Of a DNA stretch of 64,000 bases, positions 36,417 to 46,037 are shown piece by piece. How positions within the stretch are numbered: the stretch's first letter is position 1; the number at the start of each line of letters is the position of its first letter. This stretch comes from Nitrospirota bacterium. Its GTDB lineage: Bacteria; Nitrospirota; Thermodesulfovibrionia; Thermodesulfovibrionales; UBA6898. The notes below the pieces were generated by a model. The model saw only the letters and a list, made by a program, of their open reading frames with translations. It was not told the origin of the DNA and searched no databases. The stretch spans positions 102,672-166,671 of the forward strand of contig JACRLO010000004.1 of NCBI GenBank assembly GCA_016235245.1. Direction: 5' to 3'. The translations under genes and the position numbers were made by a program.

Positions 36417-37958
36417 ATGAGCGCGCTGAGCATTTTTTTAGCGATATTCCTTGCCCTTTCCCTGTTTCTCAACAGCATTCTTTTTTTCAGAAGACCCTCG
36501 GTCAAAACGGGCCGGCAGCTCGATGAATATCTTGCCAGGAATGCCACCGGCAGGCCTGACATATCAAGAACGCTTGATGCAGGAAACGGGCAGAGCGATA
36601 ACCTCGGCTATTTCAACGCATTTCTTGCGAGGATCCGGGATATCTTTGTTAAGACCTTTTCGATCGGCCATAGTCTTACCAAAACATCGGACAGCATGAA
36701 AAGCGATTCAGGAAAGCTCCTGGACATGGCCGATAAAACCAGTTTCCAGGCAACACAGGTGGCGACCGCTATGGAGCAGATGAGCGCCACAATCAATGAA
36801 ATTGCGCAGAATGCCTCAACCGTTGCCACATCCAGCGGCCGTACCATGGAGAATGCGAACAGCGCTGAACACGATATCGTCGAGAACGTTAAGAGTATCC
36901 AGCTTCTGGCTGAAAATGTTTCTACATGGGCAGAGACGAACAAAGCCCTTTCCAGGGCAACCTCAAAGATCGATGAGATCATCCTTGTGATCAAGGATAT
37001 CGCTGACCAGACAAATCTCCTTGCCCTGAACGCTGCGATTGAGGCAGCCCGCGCCGGGGAGCAGGGACGCGGCTTTGCTGTTGTTGCGGACGAAGTGAGG
37101 AAGCTTGCGGATAAGACGGCAAAGGCGACGAAGGAGATCGCCGTGATGATCCAGGATATCAAGCAGAAGGCTGACCAGTCTCTCCAGACCATGGATACCA
37201 CGCTTCAGGGTGTGAGCGAAAGCATTGCAAGGTCGGACAGCGCTGAAGAATCACTCAAGAAGATCGTTGCCGAGATGAAACAGATCTCCGACATGATCCA
37301 TCAGATGGCCACGGCCTCTGAAGAGCAGTCCAAGGTCTCAGAAGATGTTCTTTCGAATATGAGCAAGGTGTCAGAGTATGCTGCGGAAACGAAGAAATTT
37401 GCATCGAGCATATCAGGTTCGAGTGACGCTATTGCTGCCACAGCCAACGGCCTTTTCAGTCAGCTCTGCGGCATCAAGAAGGACCAGGTGGACGTTTTGA
37501 TGGAGGAGCATCTCAAGTCCATTACGGCTGATCTTACCAAAAGGCTCGAAGAGGCAGTGAGGCAGTCCAGGACCGATATGGATTCTCTTTTTGACGAAAA
37601 CTATGTCAGGACTGCAGAAGAAGGCAAGTTCAGCGTCCGCTCAACCCGATTTTTTGATGCTGAGGTGCTGCCTCTGCTTAAACAGTGGGTGCAGGCGGAC
37701 AAGAGGCTTATCTATGTCGTCGCCATGGACAGGAATGGCTATATGCCTACCCATCTCATGCCTGCGAGGGCTCTGGTTCGGATGAGCGATCCGGTGTCTC
37801 TTAACGGCGCAAAAAGTACTGTACTGCTCGGCCAGGCATTCCGTCGGCCGATCGCAGCAGGCGGTGAGCTTGCAATTGACGTTGCCATGCCGATCATGGT
37901 TGGGAGCCGTCACTGGGGATGTCTGAGGTTAGGGTATCTCCCTGATGTCGGAGCATAG
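36417..37958 (+). CDS. Methyl-accepting chemotaxis protein with C-terminal sensor-like domain
   Basis: A 513-residue protein: one N-terminal membrane helix (about 3-22); signalling domain (about 95-345) with the hairpin tip [20 protein letters not shown]; and a C-terminal domain (about 365-513) with [14 protein letters not shown] and [12 protein letters not shown], typical of receptors with a cytoplasmic C-terminal sensing region. It lacks a large periplasmic domain. GGAGG precedes ATG 36417. Its presence inside the metabolic island suggests movement in response to the pathway substrate or redox state. Confidence 0.9.
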   Translation: MSALSIFLAIFLALSLFLNSILFFRRPSVKTGRQLDEYLARNATGRPDISRTLDAGNGQSDNLGYFNAFLARIRDIFVKTFSIGHSLTKTSDSMKSDSGKLLDMADKTSFQATQVATAMEQMSATINEIAQNASTVATSSGRTMENANSAEHDIVENVKSIQLLAENVSTWAETNKALSRATSKIDEIILVIKDIADQTNLLALNAAIEAARAGEQGRGFAVVADEVRKLADKTAKATKEIAVMIQDIKQKADQSLQTMDTTLQGVSESIARSDSAEESLKKIVAEMKQISDMIHQMATASEEQSKVSEDVLSNMSKVSEYAAETKKFASSISGSSDAIAATANGLFSQLCGIKKDQVDVLMEEHLKSITADLTKRLEEAVRQSRTDMDSLFDENYVRTAEEGKFSVRSTRFFDAEVLPLLKQWVQADKRLIYVVAMDRNGYMPTHLMPARALVRMSDPVSLNGAKSTVLLGQAFRRPIAAGGELAIDVAMPIMVGSRHWGCLRLGYLPDVGA

Positions 37959-37979
37959 ACTGCTCACCATGGTAAGGGC

Positions 37980-38672
37980 ATGCTGATGTCTTTGATCATT
38001 TTCCTTGCGGCACTCTCTTCCTATCTGCTGTTCGTTGCACGCTTTGCCTGGGAGGGAATCCAGGTGCTTCGGGCATCCGGACATGCTCTGCATTATCCGG
38101 TTTTTCTCCGGAAAGTCCCTGCTTCGGTTTATCTGTCCACGGTTCTCGATATCCTGTTTTTCCGGCGGATCTTCAGTTCCAGTAAAATCCTCTGGGCTGG
38201 GTCGTGGGTTTTTCATATATCCTTCTTTTTTGTAGTAATTCGCCATATGAGGTTTTTCTTTCCTTCCCTGCCCGGATGCCTGATTTTTCTTCAGCCTGCG
38301 GGCGTCGTTGCCGGATATCTGCTCCCCCTCTCCCTGTTATATCTCATTGCGCTAAGAACGCTGCAGAAAAAGGACAGGTATGCCTCCTCATATAACTATA
38401 GTATTTCAGTAATGCTTTTTTTAATCAGTTTCACTGGCACGGTCATGCGAACCTTTTTCAGGCCCGATCTGATCATGGTCAAGAAGTTTACGCTCGGTAT
38501 CTTTGGCCTCCGTTTACATGCCGTGCCGGAGAGTTCTATATTTTTTTTTCATATTGTCCTGTTTCTGCTGCTGCTGCCCTATCTGCCGACGCACATTATT
38601 GCTGCGCCCTTTGTAAACCTTGAGGCAAACCGGAGACGGGAAGAGTTGAAATATGTCATCCATGAACGATAA
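37980..38672 (+). CDS. Membrane b-type cytochrome, HdrE/NarI-like
   Basis: A 230-residue protein with about five membrane helices. Paired histidines near the second helix (FHISFFFVVIRHMRFF) and near the last (LHAVPESSIFFFHIV) fit bis-His haem b ligation as in NarI, DsrM and HdrE. The following gene overlaps by 20 bases and encodes an HdrD-like Fe-S protein. Together they look like a membrane complex that exchanges electrons between quinone and a thiol/disulfide. Confidence 0.82.
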   Translation: MLMSLIIFLAALSSYLLFVARFAWEGIQVLRASGHALHYPVFLRKVPASVYLSTVLDILFFRRIFSSSKILWAGSWVFHISFFFVVIRHMRFFFPSLPGCLIFLQPAGVVAGYLLPLSLLYLIALRTLQKKDRYASSYNYSISVMLFLISFTGTVMRTFFRPDLIMVKKFTLGIFGLRLHAVPESSIFFFHIVLFLLLLPYLPTHIIAAPFVNLEANRRREELKYVIHER

Positions 38673-39882
38673 GAAAGAGTCCTTTACCAGGAACCTGACG
38701 CCGATGCAGGTGATGGAACTGGATGCCTGCACCCAGTGCGGTGAGTGTCTTAAGCACTGCCCTGTTCAGGAAGTGACCAACAGACCTTCCATATCCACAC
38801 CGGAGAAGATCAGGGTCTTCAGGGAATTTATCAAGGCAACGGGCGGGCTTAAGGCGCGGTTCTTCAACCCTAAAGAGATAGACAAAGCAGTGCTTGAAGA
38901 TTTTACCAGGGCTGTCTTTGAATGCACGACCTGCGGAGCCTGCGGCCAGAAATGTGCTGTCGGCATCTTTACGCAGCGGCTCTGGCCCTATCTCAGAAAA
39001 GAGATGTTCGACCGCGGCCTTGTGGACTACGAGATTTTAATAAACATGCCTGCGGCAATAAAAAAGTCCGGCAACCCCTATAACTTTCCGGTCGAAGAAC
39101 GGTTCAAGCCCTGGTTTCCTGAGCAGGTGAAGGTGGCTGATAAGTCAGAAATAGCCTATTATGCCGGCTGCTCCGGCGTGTATGGCGCAAAGCCGATGGT
39201 AAGGGGCGATGTGCTGGTGCTTGACGCCATCGGCGATCCATTTACCATGCTCACAGAGGAGGAGGAGGTCTGCTGCGGGTTCCCTCTCTTCATATCAGGC
39301 CAGCACGAGATGCTTGGAGACCTTACAAAAAGGCTTGTCAAGGCGTACAAGGCAAAGGGTACAAAGGTCCTTGTCTGCTCCTGCCCCTGCTGCGTAAATA
39401 TTATGACCAGAGACTGGCCGGCCTTCTACGGAGAGGCGCTTCCGTTTCAGATCAGGCATATGACCCAGTATGTTGCCGATGCCCTGAAGCAGAGGAAGAT
39501 TACGGTAACAAAGGAATTGAAGGAACGAATTATCTATCACGATCCCTGCTATCTGAGCCGGGGCGTGGGTGTTATTGAAGAGCCGAGGGAAGTGCTCAGG
39601 GCTATCCCGGGGATTGAACTCCTGGAGTTCGACCGGCATGGGCTTGAGTCACGCTGCTGCGGGGCCGGCGGAGCTGTCAGAAAGGTGTTTAATGAAAATG
39701 CCATTGCAATGGGCAGGCTTGCGATTGACGAGGCTGTTGCCAAAAAGGCGGACAAACTTATTCTGAGCTGCCCGGCCTGCTATGGCAAGGTGAATGAGGC
39801 AATGCAGGAGCATGACAGAAAGATCCCGATTGTTGACATTATGGAGCTTTTCGCCCAGTATGTGGAGCGGGTCGTTCCATGA
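38653..39882 (+). CDS. HdrD-like iron-sulfur subunit (CCG domains)
   Basis: A 409-residue cytosolic protein. Two [4Fe-4S] motifs come first: CTQCGECLKHCP and CTTCGACGQKCA. Two CCG domains follow: first with YYAGCSG, CCGFP and CSCPCC, second with DPCYLSRG, CCGAGG and CPACYG. CCG domains hold the noncubane cluster that cleaves disulfides in heterodisulfide reductase HdrD. It is coupled to the HdrE-like gene and to cysteate synthase (ATGA overlap). In methanogens HdrDE reduces CoM-S-S-CoB. Here the substrate is unknown, perhaps a CoM-containing disulfide. Confidence 0.87.
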   Translation: MSSMNDKKESFTRNLTPMQVMELDACTQCGECLKHCPVQEVTNRPSISTPEKIRVFREFIKATGGLKARFFNPKEIDKAVLEDFTRAVFECTTCGACGQKCAVGIFTQRLWPYLRKEMFDRGLVDYEILINMPAAIKKSGNPYNFPVEERFKPWFPEQVKVADKSEIAYYAGCSGVYGAKPMVRGDVLVLDAIGDPFTMLTEEEEVCCGFPLFISGQHEMLGDLTKRLVKAYKAKGTKVLVCSCPCCVNIMTRDWPAFYGEALPFQIRHMTQYVADALKQRKITVTKELKERIIYHDPCYLSRGVGVIEEPREVLRAIPGIELLEFDRHGLESRCCGAGGAVRKVFNENAIAMGRLAIDEAVAKKADKLILSCPACYGKVNEAMQEHDRKIPIVDIMELFAQYVERVVP

Positions 39883-41132
39883 GCCATTTTACGATAATCT
39901 GCAGAGGGTGCGGTAAGGAGCTTACCGATGTCTATTGTGCGTTCTGCGAGCACTGCAAAGACTCTTTGCTTGTAACGAACTATAACGACCCGTTCAGGGA
40001 TGACTGTGGAAAGGGCATCTGGAAATTTAACTGGCTGCCTGTGCATACGCCGGCATTTGATCAGCCCGGTACAATAGTCTACCGTTCACAGTGGCTTGCG
40101 CGTCACCTGGGGCTTGAAAACCTCTTTATCGCCTTCAATGGGTACTGGCCGGAGCGGGGGGCAATGCTTGAGACCTGCACATTTAAGGAGTTCGAGGCAG
40201 CCATAGTCCTTCAAAACGCAGTGGAAAACAATGTCGAAGGGTTGATCGTGGCATCGGCAGGAAATACGGCCAGGGCCTTTGCGCACCTCTCCGTGGTTGC
40301 CGGTTTCCCTGCGATAATCGTGGTGCCGCGCATGTGCCTCATGGAGATGTGGTATCTTGAAAGTTCATCCATGGTGCCGACGCTTGCGGTCGGTGACGGA
40401 GACTACTCGGACTCAATCGACGTTGCCAGACGGATCGCCGCGATCTCCGGGTTCCCCTTTGAAGGCGGTGTAAAAAATATAGCCAAGCGCGACGGCCTCG
40501 GCTCTACGATTCTTGAGGCGGTCTCGAAGATCGGGGAATTGCCCGACCACTATTTCCAGGCAGTCGGCAGCGGCACTGGAGGCATTGGGGTATGGGAAAT
40601 GTCTGAGCGGTTTCTCAGGGATGGACGGTTCGGCTCAAACCTGCCCAAACTGCATCTTGCACAGAATCTGCCCTTTGCGCCGATGGTCCATGCCTGGGAG
40701 AAAAAAAGCAGAGGGCTGTTTGAGGAAGACCTCAGGCCGGAACTCATCGGCCAGATATCGACGCGTGTTCTTTCGACCCGTTATCCTGCCTATTCGGTCA
40801 AGGGTGGTGTTTTTGATGCGATGCAGGCATGCGGCGGCGCCATGTACGGCGTTACGAACCGGGAAGTATTCGAATCGCTGGAGTTGTTCAGTAACCTTGA
40901 GGGAATAGATCTGGTGCCTGCTTCTGCGGTGGCGGTCGGTGCTTTGAGACAGTCAATAGAAATGGGTATGATAAAAAAAGATGAAACCGTGCTGCTGAAT
41001 ATTACCGGAGGGGGAGAACTGATGCTCGGCAGAGAGAAAAAGATCTACAATGTGGAGCCTGAGTTTGTTTCAAAGAAGATAACAGACAAGGAGATTGAGG
41101 AACTGGTATGCAGAATCCTGAAGAACAACTGA
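39879..41132 (+). CDS. Cysteate synthase (threonine synthase-like PLP enzyme)
   Basis: Cysteate synthase makes L-cysteate from O-phosphoserine and sulfite, an early step of coenzyme M synthesis in Methanosarcinales and relatives. The 417-residue protein has an N-terminal zinc-ribbon-like part (CRGCGKE, CAFCEHC), and a stretch FNGYWPERGAMLETCTFKEF that I recall as characteristic of cysteate synthase rather than threonine synthase. ASAGNTARAFAH and GSGTGGIG complete the PLP fold. It overlaps HdrD-like upstream and the sulfopyruvate decarboxylase gene downstream. Confidence 0.8.
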   Translation: MSHFTIICRGCGKELTDVYCAFCEHCKDSLLVTNYNDPFRDDCGKGIWKFNWLPVHTPAFDQPGTIVYRSQWLARHLGLENLFIAFNGYWPERGAMLETCTFKEFEAAIVLQNAVENNVEGLIVASAGNTARAFAHLSVVAGFPAIIVVPRMCLMEMWYLESSSMVPTLAVGDGDYSDSIDVARRIAAISGFPFEGGVKNIAKRDGLGSTILEAVSKIGELPDHYFQAVGSGTGGIGVWEMSERFLRDGRFGSNLPKLHLAQNLPFAPMVHAWEKKSRGLFEEDLRPELIGQISTRVLSTRYPAYSVKGGVFDAMQACGGAMYGVTNREVFESLELFSNLEGIDLVPASAVAVGALRQSIEMGMIKKDETVLLNITGGGELMLGREKKIYNVEPEFVSKKITDKEIEELVCRILKNN

Positions 41133-42265
41133 TATCCATACTGAAGTCAGGAGGGGTCGACTTTACCGCTTCACTGCCGTGCGAGAAGATCAAGGTCCTG
41201 CTTGAAATGGTTTCTGCGCAGTTTTTTCATGTGCCGCTTACACGCGAAGAAGAAGGGGTTGGCATTGCTGCCGGCGCCGCACTGGCAGGGAAACGGCCAG
41301 CCCTGTTTATCCAGAGTTCAGGCATCGGCAACATGATCAATGCCCTCCTGTCGCTGACCGGTTTCTATGAACTGCCGCTTGCGATCTTTGTGAGTCAGCG
41401 GGGCATTTATCAGGAGAAGATTGCGGCCCAGTTCCCCATGGGCCGGGGCCTGCCGAAGATTCTGAGGGGTGCAGGCATTGCCCACACCCTCGTCAGTTCA
41501 GCGGAGGATTTTGCAGTCATACCGCGGAAACTGAGGACGGTTTATCAAAAGAACCGAATCCATGCTTTCCTCCTGAGCCCTGCGATATGGGAAGGTTCTT
41601 CGGCAAGGAGCACGCTTGCTCTCGATCAGCGGCCCATAGCCTGTATGATTTCCGGGCAGCGCAGTGTAGTCTCACCGCCTGAATGCAGACGCTATGACGT
41701 GATCGAGACGATTGCCCCCTATCTTGCAGGCAAAGTGGTGGTGAGCAACCTCGGATGGCCCTCAAAAGAACTGTATGCCCTGAAACATCAGCCGTCCAAT
41801 TTTTATATGCTGGGCAGCATGGGAATGGCCTCTCCTATCGGACTTGGCATCAGTCTTTCCTCAGAAAAAGAGGTCGTAGTGATCGACGGCGACGGCAGCC
41901 TGCTTATGAACCCCGGCGTGCTTGCGACCGCTGCTCATGTTTCGCCTGAAAACCTGACCATTCTTGCAATCGACAACAGTTCGTATGGTTCGACAGGGAG
42001 CCAGGAAACCCTGACGGGATCCTGCGTTGACCTTGAACTTGTTGCAAGAGGTTTTGGCATCGGCAACACGGTGAAGGCGGTGACAAAAGAGCAGTTGGTT
42101 TCGGCAATTACGCAGCAGAAGAAGGGGATGAAATTTATCCATGCCCTTGCCCTGCCGGGAAACAGGGATCTGCCGAATATCCCGATTGACCATATAGCAA
42201 TAAAGACAGAGGTCCAGAATTTCCTGAAGATAGAGCAGATACCATCCGAATTGTGCCGCCCCTGA
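41108..42265 (+). CDS. comDE: Sulfopyruvate decarboxylase, fused ComD-ComE type
   Basis: A 385-residue thiamine diphosphate enzyme. The N-terminal half (1-165) resembles ComD (REEEGVGIAAGAALAGK) and the C-terminal half resembles ComE with the ThDP motif VIDGDGSLLMNPGVLAT followed by ILAIDNSSYGSTG. Sulfopyruvate decarboxylase yields sulfoacetaldehyde on the way to coenzyme M. Phosphonopyruvate decarboxylase has the same fold and length and cannot be excluded from sequence alone. The 25-base overlap with cysteate synthase strongly favours the sulfonate reading. Confidence 0.78.
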   Translation: MQNPEEQLISILKSGGVDFTASLPCEKIKVLLEMVSAQFFHVPLTREEEGVGIAAGAALAGKRPALFIQSSGIGNMINALLSLTGFYELPLAIFVSQRGIYQEKIAAQFPMGRGLPKILRGAGIAHTLVSSAEDFAVIPRKLRTVYQKNRIHAFLLSPAIWEGSSARSTLALDQRPIACMISGQRSVVSPPECRRYDVIETIAPYLAGKVVVSNLGWPSKELYALKHQPSNFYMLGSMGMASPIGLGISLSSEKEVVVIDGDGSLLMNPGVLATAAHVSPENLTILAIDNSSYGSTGSQETLTGSCVDLELVARGFGIGNTVKAVTKEQLVSAITQQKKGMKFIHALALPGNRDLPNIPIDHIAIKTEVQNFLKIEQIPSELCRP

Positions 42266-42367
42266 GATAATCCCTTCGTCAACTGCATAAAGCAGCATTA
42301 TCGTCCTGTGCGTTAAATTAATGGCGCGTAAATGCCGATAGATTACCTATGGAGCTGAATTCCGCGC

Positions 42368-44863
42368 ATGTCCCTTAGATTGCTGTCCCGCTTTGTCACG
42401 ATCGGACTGAAACTGCTTGTAGCCATAGCTGCTACAGAGCTGCTTATTATGCTTGTATTCAATGTCATGCATATTGAAACCATGCTGTCTCCCCTTCTGA
42501 TAATGCTGGCAGACACCCTGCTTTTGAGCATTGCAGCCTCTGTCATGATTTTTGTCTGGGTTGTAAGGCCGATGCGGTCTGCCGAGGAGTTCATGTCCGT
42601 GGAGGAGAAACTCCGGGAATCCGAGAGCCAGTACCGGCTCCTGTTTGATAACAATCCCAGTCCGGTCTGGCTGTATGATGAGGAGACGCTTGCTTTTCTT
42701 GCCGTAAACAGGGCAGCAACCGCTCATTACGGGTATTCAGAGAGCGACTTCCTGCAGATGACGATCAGGGACATCAGACCGCCCGAGGATATTTCCCTGC
42801 TGATGGAGCACTTTGAAGAATATCCGGAGGGGACGAGGGCTGTTCTGGTGAGGCACCGGAAAAAAAGCGGTGATATCATGGATGTCCAGATCACCTCCCA
42901 GCCCATGATCTTTAAGGACAGGAAGGCCAGGATCGTTGTGGTTCAGGATGTCACGGAAAGACTGAGCCATCTGAAACTGATCGAAAAAAGTGAAGCGCGC
43001 TACCGCCTGCTGTTTGAAAGCTCAAAAGATGCTATATACATAACGCAGAGAGAGGGACCGTTTCTTGATATGAACCGCGCAACGCTCGATCTGTTCGGGT
43101 ATTCGAAAGAAGAGATGGTCGGTATGGATATCCGCAGAGTCTATGCAAACCCTGAAGCCCGCGATCGTTTTCAGACAGAGATAGAGAAGAACGGATTTCT
43201 CAGGGACTATGAAATCTGCTTTAAAAACCGGGAGGGACGCGAGCTCGACTGTCTTCTTACGTCCACACTTATCATTGACGAACAGGACAATATCCTGGGC
43301 TATCAGGGCATTATACGCGATATTACGGACCGCAAGAAGATGGAGGCCCAGCTGTACCAGGCAAAGCAGGATTGGGAAGAGACGTTCAACACCATCACGG
43401 ACATGATCACGGTGCATGACAGGGATTTTCATATTATCCGGGCGAACAAGGCTGCTGAACAGATACTCGGCCTGCCGTTTCTGGAAATGACTAAGGTCAA
43501 ATGCTATGAGTATTACCACGGCACCGGCTGTCCGCCTGAGGGCTGCCCCAGCTGCCAGGTCCTGAAGACGGCGGTGGCATCAACCGCTGAGGTATTCGAG
43601 CCCCACCTCAACCGGTTTATCGAAATACGGGCTATACCCCGTCTGGACAAAGATAACGAGCTTGCAGGACTTATTCACGTTGTCAGGGATATCTCGGAAC
43701 AAAAAAAACTTGCCGAACAGCTCCGGCAGTCGCAGAAGATGGAGGCAGTGGGCCAGCTTGCGGGTGGCATAGCGCACGACTTCAACAATATCCTCACGGC
43801 GATAACAGGCTATGGGTACCTCTGCCATATGAAGATGGACCAGACTGACCCCCTGCGGACGAACGTGGAGCAGATTCTTGAGGCAGCAGAAAGAGCTGCG
43901 ACACTTACCCACAGTCTGCTTGCCTTCAGCCGGAAGCAGGTGATCAGTTTGAAGCTGATCAATCTGAACGACCTTGTAATGAGGTTCGAAAAACTTCTCC
44001 GCAGGCTGGTCCCGGAAGACATCGATTTTAATACGGTCTGCTCGGCAGAGAATATCATGGTGATGGCAGATTCAGGCCAGATCGAGCAGGTCCTGATGAA
44101 CCTGGTCGCAAATGCCCGCGATGCCATGCCGGACTCGGGGAAACTGGTGATTACGACCAGTCTGGCTGACGTTGATGATCAATTCATGAAATTGGACGGA
44201 CACGGCAAGCCGGGCACCTATGCCCTTGTAACCGTTTCAGATACCGGTATTGGTATGGATGAAGAAACGCAGCGGAAGATCTTTGAGCCTTTTTTTACCA
44301 CCAAAGCGCAGGGCAAGGGCACCGGCCTCGGCCTTGCCATGGTCTACGGTATTGTGAAACAGCATGAGGGGTATATTCTGGTCAGGAGCCGGCCGGGGTC
44401 AGGAACGACCTTCAGTATTTATCTGCCTATATTGCGCCCTCATGACAGATCTGGACCGGAAGAGACCAGCAGAGGGGCTGTTTCGGTCAAGGGCGGTTCC
44501 GAGACGATACTGATCGCCGAAGATGATCCTGCCTTAAGAAAACTCGAGAAGACGGTCTTGACCCAGTTCGGCTACACGGTTATCGAAGCGGTTGATGGGG
44601 AGGATGCTGTCTTGAAATTTGTTGAAAACAGGGATAGTATCAGGCTGCTGATCCTTGATGTGATCATGCCCAGGAAAAATGGCAAAGAGGTTTATGATGA
44701 TATAGGGATACTCAGTCCCGGCATGAAAGTCTTATTCATGAGCGGCTATGCCTCAGACATCATCGGGCCAAAGGGGCTTCCTGTTGAAGGACTCAATTTC
44801 ATTAATAAACCTATCTCCCCGCGGGATCTCCTCGAAAAAGTGCGCTGGCTCCTCGATACCTGA
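42368..44863 (+). CDS. Hybrid PAS sensor histidine kinase
   Basis: An 831-residue protein with two membrane helices (about 10-30, 40-62), three PAS domains (about 80-195, 210-325, 340-450), HisKA with [14 protein letters not shown], HATPase ([18 protein letters not shown]) and a C-terminal receiver with acidic pocket AEDD and Asp in [13 protein letters not shown]. The third PAS holds [10 protein letters not shown], a Cys-rich insertion. It closes the co-directional run and may sense a signal for the island, but no promoter link is visible. Confidence 0.88.
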   Translation: MSLRLLSRFVTIGLKLLVAIAATELLIMLVFNVMHIETMLSPLLIMLADTLLLSIAASVMIFVWVVRPMRSAEEFMSVEEKLRESESQYRLLFDNNPSPVWLYDEETLAFLAVNRAATAHYGYSESDFLQMTIRDIRPPEDISLLMEHFEEYPEGTRAVLVRHRKKSGDIMDVQITSQPMIFKDRKARIVVVQDVTERLSHLKLIEKSEARYRLLFESSKDAIYITQREGPFLDMNRATLDLFGYSKEEMVGMDIRRVYANPEARDRFQTEIEKNGFLRDYEICFKNREGRELDCLLTSTLIIDEQDNILGYQGIIRDITDRKKMEAQLYQAKQDWEETFNTITDMITVHDRDFHIIRANKAAEQILGLPFLEMTKVKCYEYYHGTGCPPEGCPSCQVLKTAVASTAEVFEPHLNRFIEIRAIPRLDKDNELAGLIHVVRDISEQKKLAEQLRQSQKMEAVGQLAGGIAHDFNNILTAITGYGYLCHMKMDQTDPLRTNVEQILEAAERAATLTHSLLAFSRKQVISLKLINLNDLVMRFEKLLRRLVPEDIDFNTVCSAENIMVMADSGQIEQVLMNLVANARDAMPDSGKLVITTSLADVDDQFMKLDGHGKPGTYALVTVSDTGIGMDEETQRKIFEPFFTTKAQGKGTGLGLAMVYGIVKQHEGYILVRSRPGSGTTFSIYLPILRPHDRSGPEETSRGAVSVKGGSETILIAEDDPALRKLEKTVLTQFGYTVIEAVDGEDAVLKFVENRDSIRLLILDVIMPRKNGKEVYDDIGILSPGMKVLFMSGYASDIIGPKGLPVEGLNFINKPISPRDLLEKVRWLLDT

Positions 44864-44872
44864 GGCGGAGTG

Positions 44873-45517
44873 TTACTGTGCGGTGAGCTGGTTTCGGATC
44901 TTTTGCTGTTCCTGCTGTTTTTTGAGCTTTTCGGTATTGTACGTCTTTAGCTGGTTGAACATCTCCGCCTCGCCGAGAATGCCCAGCTGGACAAGCGCCT
45001 CTCCGAAGAAAAGATAGGTATCTTCCTGCTCGATAACGAGCTCACGCACCTGGGCGTCTGTGAGAAACCCAAGCTCAGTCGCCACTTCACCGAACTTTTG
45101 GAGCGTTTCTTCCTGTATGATCAGTATCCTCTGAATCTGGTCGTCCGTGAGCATGCCCCGGCTTTTGGCAAAGACCCCGATCTTCTGGTTATGCCTGAGC
45201 TGCAGTGAACGCGCCTGGATGACCTGCTCCATATTTATAAGCCCCTGGCTGCAGAGATACTGGCCAAACAGGAAGAAACGGGAGCGCTGCGGCTTTGTCC
45301 GCGTTTCCTGCATCTTGTTGTAATAATCACAGATTAGGCAGCTCTCGTACTCTTGTGCATCGCTGCCCTGAACCTCTCCGGTGCACATGGTGCCTGCAAC
45401 GGTCCAGCATTCAGTAGGCTTAAACGTTGCTGCAGGACATACACCGAGCTCGTCTGCCCTGTCACCTCCGGGCTGCCTGCCGCATTTTTTGTATTCCCAG
45501 CACTTCAGGTAATCCAA
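44873..45517 (-). CDS. Two-CW domain protein with GspE-N-like repeats
   Basis: A 214-residue protein. The N-terminus carries Cys-Trp motifs (CWEYKKCGRQP, ECWTVAGTMC, CLICDYY), as in the two-CW domain. The rest has three helical repeats (e.g. LFGQYLCSQGLINMEQVIQA, QKIGVFAKSRGMLTDDQIQR) like the MshEN/GspE N-terminal fold, which in some proteins binds c-di-GMP. The function is unknown; a redox or metal role for the Cys motifs is likely. It converges on the hybrid kinase gene. Confidence 0.72.
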   Translation of the reverse strand: MDYLKCWEYKKCGRQPGGDRADELGVCPAATFKPTECWTVAGTMCTGEVQGSDAQEYESCLICDYYNKMQETRTKPQRSRFFLFGQYLCSQGLINMEQVIQARSLQLRHNQKIGVFAKSRGMLTDDQIQRILIIQEETLQKFGEVATELGFLTDAQVRELVIEQEDTYLFFGEALVQLGILGEAEMFNQLKTYNTEKLKKQQEQQKIRNQLTAQ

Positions 45518-45698
45518 GTTTTTCCTGTCCTCCGAAAACTGAGCTGTCTTAGTGGATCTCTTATCCCTTCAATCATACCTGAACTTCTCTGTTTGTCAGC
45601 AGCAGCTGCGTCTTTTACCTGACAGGGCATGATTGCTTCCTGCCGGGCTATCATGCCTGTTACACAGCACAAAAATCTACCGCACAGTGCTCCTGCAA
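45518..45698. other. Intergenic region upstream of the two-CW gene
   Basis: No gene, repeat or terminator is supported in these bases. Confidence 0.4.
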
Positions 45699-45944
45699 TT
45701 ATAAATCCTTGTCGTCATCTTTTATGCGTTCAGGCTTGAATGGCCTCTGTCGCTTAATTCGGGATTCGCTGGCGCCGGGGGTATCCTTTTTCCTGGAGAA
45801 GCCTCCGGGTGTTTCGCTTCCGGAACCTCCCCTGACCGTAAGGATCTTAATTTTACTGATCGAGCCGGTTGAATCATAATTAATAGTATAGTTTCTTTCT
45901 TGTACCAGTGTAAAAATCCTGGTTATGCCCCTGTCAATATCCAT
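45699..45944 (-). pseudogene. Truncated short secreted-protein remnant
   Basis: The frame reads MDIDRGITRIFTLVQERNYT and SISKIKILTVRGG, with a charged tail. In-frame codons upstream (GINVKFRD) belong to the same domain, but a TAG stops the frame ten codons before the Met, and no start or signal peptide is found. Such segments usually follow a signal peptide and a short beta-alpha domain (secretin/TonB short-domain-like). It may be a decayed gene or have a frameshift near 45975. Confidence 0.35.
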
Positions 45945-46037
45945 ATCGCGAAATTTAACGTTTATTCCCTATCCAGGACTATGCAGCAATAACGGGTTGT
46001 ACCCAGAAAATCAGCTGACGGATTGTGCCCCCTGGGG

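Noticed and set aside
39879..41132. Threonine synthase
   Set aside because: The FNGYWPERGAMLETC stretch and the N-terminal Cys motifs fit cysteate synthase better, and no homoserine or threonine genes are near.
41108..42265. Phosphonopyruvate decarboxylase as the primary call
   Set aside because: Fold and length fit, but there is no PEP mutase or phosphonate gene nearby, and the gene overlaps a cysteate synthase-like gene. Kept as an alternative.
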